Source: Luzula sylvatica (taxonomy: Eukaryota > Streptophyta > Magnoliopsida > Poales > Juncaceae). From it: 64,000 nt of DNA. Shown piece after piece: positions 40,766 through 51,352 of the stretch. Below the pieces are notes generated by a model that did no database searches, was not told the DNA's origin, and saw nothing but the letters and a program-made list of their open reading frames with translations. The stretch covers positions 33,153,314 through 33,217,313 of the forward strand of contig OX326958.1 of the NCBI GenBank assembly GCA_946800325.1, written 5' to 3'. Each line of letters begins with the position of its first letter. The stretch's first letter is position 1. Position numbers and translations under genes: made by a program.

Positions 40766-41094
40766 GCCTGGGCGGACCTAGGCGGAATTATGCGGGCCTA
40801 GGCGCTATTTAGGCGGGCCTAGGCGGAATTCCGCCCAGACAGGAACGCCTAGGCTAAACGTGGGCGTTTTCCCAACGCCTAGCGCCTAGGCGCCGCCTAG
40901 GCGGCCGCCTAGACCGATTTTTAGAACATTGGTCATGACTGACTTACTGTCCGTCATTACTGACGTCCAGTATACATGAGATCCATCATGACTCTTGAAT
41001 GGTTAGTCACGACGGACTATAACCGTAAGTTTGATAATTACCAACTTGTATAGTCCGTCATGACTGAGGAACATGCGTCATGACGGAACTCATA
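40153..41094. repeat. CCGTCATGACGG-type palindrome region, segment 3 (split by a MITE)
   Basis: Continuation of segment 2 beyond the solo LTR, split at 40324-40931 by a hAT-type MITE. It ends near 41094, where GC-rich unrelated sequence begins. Confidence 0.7.
40324..40931. mobile_element. hAT-type MITE, 608 bp, with CTAGGCG repeats
   Basis: The ends are CAATGTTACAGAAATCG and, inverted, CAATGTTCTAAAAATCG (14 of 17 matching). An 8-bp duplication, GTCATGAC, lies at 40316-40323 and 40932-40939. The ends are loaded with GC-rich 'ctaggcgc' and 'cctaggcgg' repeats that fold back on each other (40344-40385 against 40850-40915). The centre is AT-rich with three telomere-like CCCTAAA units (about 40692-40716) and an A-run (about 40720-40760). 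No gene. Confidence 0.88.
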
Positions 41095-41253
41095 GGCGCC
41101 AAAACCCTAAACCCTAAACTACAACATATATTGGCTATCGGGGCGGCCAACTAACCAAACAAGACCCCAAAACCGCCCCAATAGCTTATTGGAACGGCCA
41201 GACGACCCTAACTAGCCGACCCTAAAGGTCGTGACCCTGACAGGGGTGGGCCG

Positions 41254-41445
41254 ACCCTTTAAGGCTTTTGGGGCGGTACTTAGTGGGGCGGGCCGACCCT
41301 ATATGCATGTCAGCCATATCAGAGCACATCAGTCAAATCAGTACGAAAGACATGGGCGGGTTGACCCTACAACGCGCATTAATGGGGCGGGCCGACCCTA
41401 CAACACACATTAATGGTGCGGGCCGACCCTATAAGGCGGCAGCCA
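41254..41445. repeat. GC-rich repeat, 'ggggcgggccgacccta'
   Basis: Five or so imperfect copies of 'ggggcgggccgaccctata' or 'ctacaa' variants with short linkers such as 'cacacattaat'. Related GC-rich sequence starts near 41140. The short glycine/arginine frames here are repeat artefacts. Confidence 0.75.
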
Positions 41446-42491
41446 AATCAGCATATTTATATACGAAATATTATTTATTATTTATTGTTATATAATTGTT
41501 ATTCGAAATATTATAATTATATAATTATATTAATTATATAAATAATTACATAATTATATAAAAATATAATTACATAAATTATTATATATTTATATAACTA
41601 TATAATTATATTTATATAACTATATAATTATATTTATATGAAATACTAACACACATATACGACACAAATTGAACGAAATAAATTTAACAACATAAATCCT
41701 ACGCGCAAATTCAACAACAAACATAAATCCTACACTCAAATTCAACAACAAACACAAATCCTAGAAAATACACAAACACACAAATTCAACAAACAACCAA
41801 ATACACAAACATAAATCCTACGCACAAATTCAACAACAAACACAAAGAGAACACACAAATACACAAACACACAGATTCTCAAACAACCAAATCGTAGCTC
41901 TAGAAATTCATACCATCGTCATCATCGGGCGGGAAAAACAAACACCCCAACAAGTCCTAAAATTAAATAAATAATATTTCGTTTGTAGCAATTTGTAATA
42001 GGCTCGTTACTATTTGTAAATCCTGCCATATATCGATATATTCGTGTAAATCCATCTGGGCAAAAACCTTGTAATAGTTGAGTTCGGTATTCAATCGAAA
42101 TTCCAAAATGCGCAAGGCAGCTCCGGAGACATAGGTATTCGTTTCCCTCTCGTATCGACGACGTGGTCCTCGGGATCGGGTCAGACCCTGTCTCACAATC
42201 CGTTGCGCGATGCTTGATAGTGACGCCGATACTCAACAAAGTTACACAAACTAAAAGAACAATAATAAAATGGAATGATGAGTGAGATAAGGAGTGGGAT
42301 TGATATTGACACCTTTTGCAACAAATAATAGTAGTTTATTTGTTAATTAAATCTTTTTTTCTAACTCTCTCCTGTCTCGGATTGTGATGAGGACAGAACT
42401 GAGTACCGGCCCTCAAAACACCGAGAGGAGTGGGATAAGGAGTAAGAATCCGTTAACACCATTGAGGAAGAAACCATAACGCGTCTTATCT
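41446..42491. other. Intergenic, AT-rich repeats, possible minus-strand coding scrap
   Basis: 41450-41640 is almost pure A/T. 41690-41870 repeats 'aaattcaacaacaaacataa'-like units. A minus-strand frame at 42196-41963 (contains YVSGAALRILEFRLNTELNY) has protein-like composition and may be a transposon remnant, but I do not recognise it. Confidence 0.45.
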
Positions 42492-43661
42492 TTAAACCCA
42501 TGCATCGAGGTATTGATATTGACGCCTCCTACTAAACTCTATTAATCCTCCGTAAGAAATATCGGAGATGCCAACATAAAGAGATTCAGAGTCAGGACTA
42601 AACGAAATCCCCGAAATTTCTCCAAAAAAATCAATCTCTTGCGCAGACGAATAATTGTTCCTCACATCGTACACATGGACGAAATCTGCTGATTCCGCAA
42701 AAGCAAGAGAACTCCCATCGGACGATAACTGAATGCTTCTGACGGCACCAATATTGCCTTTCAATACAGCCAAAGATTTTGATGTGTTCCTAATATCCCA
42801 TACACGACATGTCTTGTCCTGGTTTCCAGTTGCGAGAATTTTTGATGATGGATCCCAAGCGCAGGAGAATGAGTAATCTAGATGACCTTTCAGACGCGAA
42901 ACAACCTAATTTGAAAAAGAACTGATTTTAGAAATTTTTGTTGACATTACATTATTCAAATTTTAGATTATATATACGTACCTTTCCGGATTGAGGATCT
43001 GCGATTATGCAGTCAGTGCTATCTCCAAGCACAGCAAGTAGTTTTCCATCAGGACTCACACTCGTACTCTAAAATGAAATTAGAAAAAATTAGTAAACGA
43101 AAAATAGAAATAAAAAGAGTAGCTATTTAGTCAGACCCGGCCCATGTATAAGACCCAAGAAGCATGGACTCGGGTCCATTTTTTTTTGGGTCCATTTTTA
43201 TTTTTTTAGTATACATACATATACAAGGAATTCGGGTCTGCGGGTCCAAACCCGCTCACCCTTAGACCCAACCCAAACCCGCTCACCCTCCCTCAGACCC
43301 GAGCCCTCATCTCTTTCTCTTTCTCTCTCTCTCTCTCCGCGACAACGACTCGTCTAGGGTTTGGCGATTTGACGACGATTCGAACGGAGATTCGAGCCAG
43401 ATCCGACGGCGATTCGAGTGGCGACAACAACTTCGAGTGGCGATTTGATTGAATCTGCGAATTTCTTCGAGTTTGTGGGGTTATCTTCGAATTTACGGTT
43501 TTCTGATGAGTTTCTGCGATTTGTCTCTGAATCGAGTGGTTTTCTGCTCAATCGAGTTGTTTTCTGCTGAATCGAGTGGTTTTCTGTTGAATCGAGTGAT
43601 TTTCTGCTGAATCTTCGAGTGACGATTTGGGAATTACTTTCTGCCGAATCTTCAATACTGT

Positions 43662-43705
<44 letters not shown>

Positions 43706-46700
43706 AATTTTTCAATTGATTTTTGGAATGAGTATAGATTATGAACACTGAAATTGGGTTCGTATGAGTATAGATTAAGAACACTGAAATTGGTCTCATT
43801 TTGCCATGATTTGGATGAGTACCGATTAGGATTGTTGGTTTGAGTTTGATTTACGAGTAATTAGGACATAATCACACAATTAATGTAGACATAATAAATG
43901 CATTCTTCAGTTTATTTCAGGTGTACAAAACCTAACAAAGCTACAAATTGGGAAGAAGATTTGTTCGGTGACTAGAGGAAGAGCGATAAGAGATGAAATT
44001 GACTCAACCCTGGCCGAGACCTGACCTTCGGCACAGCAAAGGAACCAAGATTTCCACAGGTTAGATCTTCTCTTCCGTTAAAATTGTCTTCTCCATTTGA
44101 CATAAAAAAATGATTTGGTGTTTAATTTGGTGTTCAAATTTTGAACTTCAAAATAGTTTCTTTCAAATTTACAATTGAAGATTCTGTAATTTCCTGCCAT
44201 TTCTAATTGTTAAACGAGAGGCACATCTTTCTTTCCTATTATGCTTTCTTTTTCAGAATACCAAGGAAAATATGAAAATATCATGTATACCCCTACTATT
44301 TGGGTAATTTCATCTAACTTTGTAATTCGTCTTATTTTAGTTGGATTTCTTGTGCTCTTGAAATTGGAGTTGGAACTAATTGAGCATGATCACCATTCGT
44401 ACACTTTCCCTTACCCATTGTTTTTCAAGTTTATATGATGCCTCTTTTTATCTCTTTCCATCCAGAATACTGAAACTGTGACAAAACTCCCTGTATCTAT
44501 CATCCAATTTTAGCTGCTATGGTATATCCTTCATGTTATTTTTTCTATTTCTAGTACCACATTGTACTGATTCATACTCTAATTATTTTTTCTACTGTAC
44601 CAAAGCATATTGTTAGGGTTTGAAGGTTGCTTAGAGACGCCAAGGAAGGAGAAACTCTTTTCAGGAGCATTTGAACTTTCTGCTCTGCAGCACTATTTTT
44701 TTTCTTCACTATTGATTCTTCTAAGGAGACTGGTTTCAAGAAAACTTGGTATTCATGTGGTTTCTGTTTTGTAATCCATTTTTTGTACAATTTGTAAATA
44801 TTTGGCCTTGTTCTTTGCATGTGAAGCATTCGATTGGTGATTTACATTCCTCCCTCTTGTGATTATTTGCCAAACCAGATGTCCGTAAAATCGGATTTCG
44901 ACTCCAAAATATTAAGGAGGTCCAAATTTTTTGAAAAAGATGATATCAAGTTAATAATTAATTTAAAGAATTTAGTAAAAAATAAACAGACTCACGTTGA
45001 CAGGCCAGGAATATGGGAAACAGTTGGATATAGAAAATGTCTCGATATCGAAGACAAGCACGGACGAGTCGCTGTTACCAGCCATTACTCGAGTCGGACC
45101 ACTGTTGAAAATGTGATTTTGTTAAAATTATCACAAGGAAAAAATAAATAAATTGATAAATTGTTGGTAAACATAGTTCGTTACTTTGGAGACTGATAAA
45201 TATGCACCGAGTTATTAATGGCATCGTTGTCGGTTAATTGCGTACAAATTTCAACCCCAGGTTTATTTATATACTACACATAAATAAATACACGTCAGAT
45301 ACATAAATACACGTCGTCAGAAGACAAAAGAAAACGCAAAATTTTACGAGTTATAATACTACCTTGAGAACAAGTTCACCTTCAAAACCTCCAACAGCTA
45401 ACAAATTCTCTTTCACGGACATGCTGCATATTTGTACCCTCGAAAGGATACATGATTCCTGAAAATGTGAGAAATGCTTTATGCATGTTTGTTGATAAAG
45501 AAACTTCTGCATATCTTATCTTATATACATACAATATAGATAATATTTAAAATTTCATTTTATTAAAAAAAAATTAACATTTGGTTTGTGTTTATATAAC
45601 CTCTCTAGGGCTCTCTCTTCCAAAACCTCTCTAGCTTACCCTTGCGGCTCTCTAGAAAACACCCAAAATTTTCCCATGAACTAAATAGTCCTTGTTATTC
45701 CATAAGGATTACCTGAGAGGATATGACTTCTCGTGAAACATTAAGTAATTCCTTGGATCGGCGAGAAAGTGGTGAATAATGCATGATGTTATTGTTTTTA
45801 ACGTTGTACACGTCATGCTTTGATGTGGCCCACAATAAGTTCCTTCGCTAAAAAATTATGTACATAGTATCGTCAAATGCGTCTAATGTAAATCAGGTGA
45901 AATCAGAGACATTTTTATCAAAGGAGATTCTTAGTACCTGAAAATGCGGAATGCTACACTTCACATGTCTAGTATAAAACTGAAAATCATACAATCTACT
46001 CTCTTTCGACACTTCTTTGAATTCCTACACAATAAAATATAAATTTTAGATTGCAATTCGAAGGAAAATCAGTTGTTTTTGGTAATAAGCCCCAAATCCG
46101 AATTATTAATTATCCCAAATAATTTTAAGAATTTTTGTTTTGATATAATTTTAAGGAAAGAATATTTTAAGAAAATAATTACATGACATGTTTTCTAAAA
46201 AAAGTAATTTAGGAAATAATTATACGACAAATTTTTAATATTGTAGTACCAGGATTTGTGAACCCATAAATAGGCCTTAAAGATTGAGCAGTCAATCACA
46301 TTGAAAAAAATATCAAATATGAATTTTGAAAATACAAAAAATAATTGTAAGAATTTATTAGAAATAAAGAAAATTTTGCCTATTAAAAATTTATATTTGA
46401 ATCCCGTAGTACCAAATACTTTAAAACCCCCGAATTCACTATTACTCACCTTTTGTAAGCAGGCATGTGATATCAAAATATCCACGTGATTCTTATACCG
46501 CTTAAGTCTCTTGTTGCGAAATTGTTTCCTCGTAAAGTTGAATAACTCCCAAGATATCCCTTGAATATCTTTTCCAGCGTTATACTCTAATGCTGACGTC
46601 TTGTAATTCTCTATCTCCTATATTAAATAAGTTCGACATCGAAAGACAAATTCTTATTAAATTAAAAAATAGAAATTTATCACAAAAACAAAGAATCGAA

Positions 46701-46824
46701 AGGAATTTACGCCATCGGTTATCTCAAAACCAAATTCATATCCCTCGCCATCAAAATCGTCATCAAAACCAATCATCATGTGATTAAAATCATCCTCCAA
46801 GCCTTCAACAAAATGTTGCGCCAT
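42492..46824 (-). CDS. WD40-repeat protein, C2A9.03-like family
   Basis: Nine exons on the minus strand: 46824-46711, 46617-46450, 46024-45938, 45847-45713, 45458-45363, 45273-45185, 45101-44996, 43068-42982 and 42905-42492. All have GT-AG introns and matching phases and give 431 residues. The N-terminus is acidic (MAQHFVEGLEDDF). The middle holds DIQGISWELFNFTRKQF and YDFQFYTRHVKCSIPHFQ, then RNLLWATSKHDVYNV. WD repeats follow: VMAGNSDSSVLVFDIE, SVSPDGKLLAVLGDS, GHLDYSFSCAWDP with TCRVWDIRN, and FVHVYDVRN; the end is EIDFFGEISGISFSPDSESL. This order matches plant homologues of fission-yeast C2A9.03 (Arabidopsis At1g78070 type), of similar length. Their role is not established; a WD40 propeller implies protein binding. 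An in-frame ATG at 46845 would add seven residues. Confidence 0.9.
43069..44995 (-). other. Expanded intron 7 of the WD40 gene
   Basis: At 1,927 bp this intron is several times longer than the others (75-425 bp). It holds a (CT)n tract (43671-43702), a leader-like CT-rich stretch (43310-43345), a repeated 'gaatcgagtggttttctgct' motif (43530-43600) and no recognised gene. It is probably enlarged by an insertion starting near 43131 ('cagacccggcccat', hAT-like), but no matching right end or target duplication was found. Confidence 0.6.
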
Positions 46825-46908
46825 TGGAAATCTATCTACAATCAATCATTTATAACTCAGAAAAATATTACAATTAATACAGAAAACAAATGAGTTAAGT
46901 TCAACAAT

Positions 46909-47039
46909 GGGCCCATAGCCTAGTTGGTTGAGTGTGAGACACAAAAAATCATGTGTTGTGAGAGGTTGTGAGTTCGATCCTCATTGACATCAATGAATGG
47001 AGGACATATGAGCCTTCTCCATTTATTATCAAAAAAAAA
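46909..47039 (+). mobile_element. tRNA-derived SINE with target duplication
   Basis: Contains RNA polymerase III box A-like 'tagcctagttggttgagtg' and box B-like 'gtgagttcgatcctc' in tRNA-like spacing, a short tail and an A-run. It is flanked by AGTTCAACAAT at 46898-46908 and 47040-47050, a classic SINE target duplication. It is inserted 85 bp upstream of the ATG of the WD40 gene and on the opposite strand, so within its promoter or 5' leader. Confidence 0.88.
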
Positions 47040-47050
47040 AGTTCAACAAT

Positions 47051-49523
47051 CGGCTGATTAATCAAATTTGGCACAAGTGTCATCACGAGGCAAGGGCTGA
47101 TTTGAAAAGCAAACTGAAACATCTACGAATAAACTATATAACTCGAAACAAAAAATATTGTTTAAAACAACAATTTTTTTTTATAATATTTTTTTTTTCG
47201 TAATTCAGTTACGAATTCGAAATAATAAGGTGAATCCTCTCAATTTCTAAATTTACATTTCACCACGAGACTACACAACTATTAGTGAAATATAAAAAAA
47301 GATTATAATTATTATTTTTATAGCAAGCTAACTCATCTTCTTCAATATATATTTTTTGGGTTTCAAAAATTATAAGATTTTAATATAATTTTACATAATT
47401 GTCCAAAGGACTTTGGAGATAATTTCGTCCAAAGTCTATCAAAATTAAAAGATTTTAATATAATTTCAATTTTTTTAATATTTGATGACATAAGATAAAA
47501 TTACGTGAGTTAAATTTTTACATAAAAATTTGAACAATTAATATGATTTTGTTTGGAGATTATTGATTTTTCATAATTTTAGAAATTTCAGAAGATTTTA
47601 AGGTAAAATTTTGTTGGAACAATTATCTATTTTTAGATTAAAAATCGCGTGATGGTGAATTAGTTTTGGACAAAATATTGCCCAAAATCATTTGGACAAA
47701 ACCGGTTGCCTTGTTCCTAATTAATAAAGTTAATAAAATTTAATTAAAATTGAAAACAAAAAAAATTACCGGAATTCACAGCTATTAAGTTTATGGTGGC
47801 TGAAGATGGGTGAGTCAAGGAAAAGCACGATCTACAAAAGAATTATTTTAATATGAAAGGGATTAAGGAGAAATACTTAAAGAAGATTATAGCTACAAAA
47901 CTCAAACCAAAAAACAAATATTGTAACTATTTACCCGGTCGCAATGCAAATTTTGGATCGTCAAAAACAAAACGTGAACTTTTACCGTCGCATTAAAACA
48001 AATTGTTAGTCCAATCACTGAATATATCATATACATGTATTTGATAATCCATGTATTTTACAATACATGCTAGTTGTTTGATTTGTTGAATTCCAATATC
48101 ATGTATATAAAAATTTGTTGTTTGATTTGTCTTGAAGATTTTGGATTTCAATTATGTTAGTTATTATGATAAATGATTAGATAAAACATAATCACATTAT
48201 TTTTTTAAACAAGCTTTTTATTGATTATAAATCACGAATTAAATTTACAAAATAACATCTTCGATTCAAGACTGATTAAAAATCAAAACAATATATTACG
48301 TACAAAAAATAAAAGAGATTAACCAATTGCAAAACCACAATCACATAATCAAAAATTTCGTTATAAAAACAATTCAATTACATCTAATTTTTATGTTCAC
48401 TATAACTACTAAATACCCCCCATAAATTCAATTAGATTCAAATAAAACTCCCATGATAAATAAGATCAACAATAGGGGAATAATTATTATATTCAATGAA
48501 CTAACTCAAATCCTCCTGGAGAGTTACGTTACCGTCGAAAATGAATGTCTCCGATACATATTTTGGTGCTACTTCTCCTTTCTCCGTTCACTGTACGAAA
48601 TATAAATCGAGAATTCATTAATTCAAATTAATTGCATGAAACGTTTTCAAGAATTCATGAAATCAGGAATAACGCTTAGCACTAATTAATAATACTATTT
48701 GCCTCAAACTATAACATTTGAATTGTGGGGTTCCTTTGGATGCATGGAACTTGTTCAATGAAATTCCGGTGTGACATATGTGGCAAAATTCAAAAGAAAT
48801 ATAAAATAATTGAAAGTCATAAATCGAGAATTGAAAACTCACCTCATCAGAATTAGGCAAAATCGGCGATGGCACATGATTATATATGTTTTTGCAAGGT
48901 GACTTTTTGATTTAACCTAGAATTGAAAACATTAATTAGCCCTAATTAGCTAAATTCACAAGTAAATTGATATGCAAGTAATCTCAATAAATGAACTAAT
49001 TTGTGAACAATTGTACAAAAAAGTATTAAATTGAACTATTAGAGAATAATTATAATACAAAAAGTCAACCTAATTAACACAAAATTTAGAAATGAACTGA
49101 CAAAATACTAGTCAGAGAATAGGATTCCGCCTAATTAGTACCTGGCAAGTAGATGGAGATGGTACCCTCGAAGAAAATTAAAGCGAGAGAGAAAGAGATG
49201 GTACCAATCACCCGAGGTAGATGGAGATGTACCATTTCACTTGATTTAGAGCAAGAGAGAAGGACACATGGATTAGAGCGAGGGAAAAATGGCGAAGACC
49301 TTGAGGACTGACAGCACCAGCGAATTGAGGAGCTAGAGAGCGACGATGCCATTGAAGAAAATTAGAGCGAGAGATAAAGAGACATGGGCGAACAGTTTGG
49401 CAATATTGAGAGAGCCATTAACGAGAAAGAAAGAATGGCGCTGGTGATGAAATACAGGGAGAAGCTATGTCCGTGTATTTTGTTATCCGGCAAAATACAG
49501 GGATTTGAAGGGTCAAATACAAT
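47051..49523. other. Intergenic, AT-rich, no gene
   Basis: No convincing coding region. 48480-49500 is less AT-rich and has leader-like purine-rich repeats ('gagcgagagagaaagagatg' type) but no conserved protein. Confidence 0.55.
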
Positions 49524-50584
49524 TAGGGGTGTCAATGGTTCGAATCCGGTTCGGATAGTGGTCATACCAGATCCATATCCATATTTTTTTTCGGATACAG
49601 ATCCGGACACGGAATTATCCGGATCCGGATACGGTTCGGATAATAAACGGATACGGATACGGTTCGGATATTGTCGGATACGGACACAGATACGGTTTTC
49701 TTTCGGATATTAAAACGGATACTATGTTATCATAACATAACTTATTTTTTAGCTATAAATATATAATTTGTGACATGAACGATAAATATGATTATATTTA
49801 AACGTAATTTTACTATTGTGAGTTTAAATCACTCATAAATCATTAATTTGTATATGATTTTTCAACTAATATCAAATATAATACATAAAAATAATATATA
49901 ATATGCGTATCCGGATACGGATCCGGTTCCGGATACTCGAATCTGGTTCCGAGTATCCGGATCCTAAAATATTCGGATCCGGAACACAGATCCGGTCCCC
50001 GCACCAAAACCGAATATCGAATTCGGTTCCGGATCCTAAAATTAGCAACCAGATCCATATCCAGATCCACTCGGATTCGGATATTTTACTCGAATATCGA
50101 TATTCGGTTTTGGTGCGGGGACCAGATCCATGTTCCGAATCCGGGTATTTTTAGGATCCGGATACTCAAAACCAGATTCGAGTATCTGGAACCGGATCCG
50201 GATACGCATATTATATATTATTTTTATGTATTATATTTGATATTAGTTGAAAAATCATATACAAATTAATGATTTGTGAGTGATTTAAACTCACAATCGT
50301 AAAATTACGTTTAAATATAATCATATTTATCGTTCATCAAATTATATATATTTATAGCTAAAAAGTAAGTTATGGTATGATAACATAGTATCCGTTTTAA
50401 TATCCAAAAGAGAACCGTATCTGTATCCGTATCCGATAATATTCGAACCGTATCCGTATCCGTTTATTATCCTAACCGTATCCGGATCCCGATAATTCCG
50501 TATCCGGACCCGTATCGAAAAAAATATGGATATGGATCTGCTGTGACCACTATCCGAACCGGATCCGAACCGTTGACACCCCTA
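49524..50584. mobile_element. Foldback element, ~1.06 kb, rich in TCCGGAT motifs
   Basis: Starts TAGGGGTGTCAATGG and ends CCGTTGACACCCCTA. The two halves are inverted copies of each other over nearly their whole length, about 500 bp per arm, with a loop of roughly 60 bp near 50040-50085. Paired landmarks are 'ggttcggatagtggtca' with 'gaccactatccgaacc', 'aaatcactcataaatcatta' with 'aatgatttgtgagtgattt', and 'ccccgcaccaaaaccgaata' with 'tattcggttttggtgcgggg'. Dozens of 'ggatccggatacgg' variants fill the GC-rich parts. No coding capacity. The ends resemble some hAT families, but no clear target duplication was seen. Confidence 0.85.
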
Positions 50585-51352
50585 CCTATATGTTTGCCCG
50601 TCACACCTTTTGTTTCATATCATTCAATGTATTACAAATTACAAATACATTATTTTTCTTTTGTACGAAAGCACTATTAAAATTATATATGATATCATAT
50701 TTTAAAATGAAACATTAAAAAAATATTTAATTCAAAAAAAATGCAACTGTTTATTTTAATATCAAATTTTGTTATGAAAATTATAGTTTTTAAAATATTT
50801 TTCATGTGTGTTATTTGTAAATTTTTATATGCAAGTATACAGATACTTGCATCTTTGAATTATCGTGCAAGGTATGTGCGACAACGTTGTGTAAAGTTAG
50901 AGACCGACTAAATAACGTTACTGATATTGTCGTGGATCCCGCCACCACAAGTATTAGAATGACGTGACATGGCAAAAAATAGATCAACAACATTGAAAGA
51001 ATTAATTAAATACTGGCTTTTCCATAAATTAAATCCATGTCGCACTAAATATTTTGCATTTTTCCACAAATCTCAGTCAAAACTAAAACGCAACAATTAA
51101 ATTAAACAAACAAGAAAAGAAAATCTAGCAAGCTACACTTCACCTTTACAAAGGGCAAACAAACACGCCCCAACCAGCCAATCTTCACACTTCACTCCTT
51201 GCAAATCCAACGCCAAACACAGAAAACAAATAAAATAAAAATAAAAATTCCTAAAACCCCATCTATAAGAAAAGCTCTGGTCGCTTTTTCATCTAAAGCC
51301 CTAAACACCTAATCTAGCCCTTCTTTATTATTTTCTAAACCCCCTCCTCCGC
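50585..51352. other. Region 3' of the TOPLESS-type gene
   Basis: AT-rich. Holds the presumed 3' untranslated region and transcription end of the minus-strand TOPLESS-type gene (about 51000-51352). No separate gene seen. Confidence 0.5.

Noticed and set aside
46909..47039. Possible functional tRNA gene
   Set aside because: It has A and B boxes but no cloverleaf-compatible acceptor stem, and it has a tail with an 11-bp target duplication, so it is a SINE.
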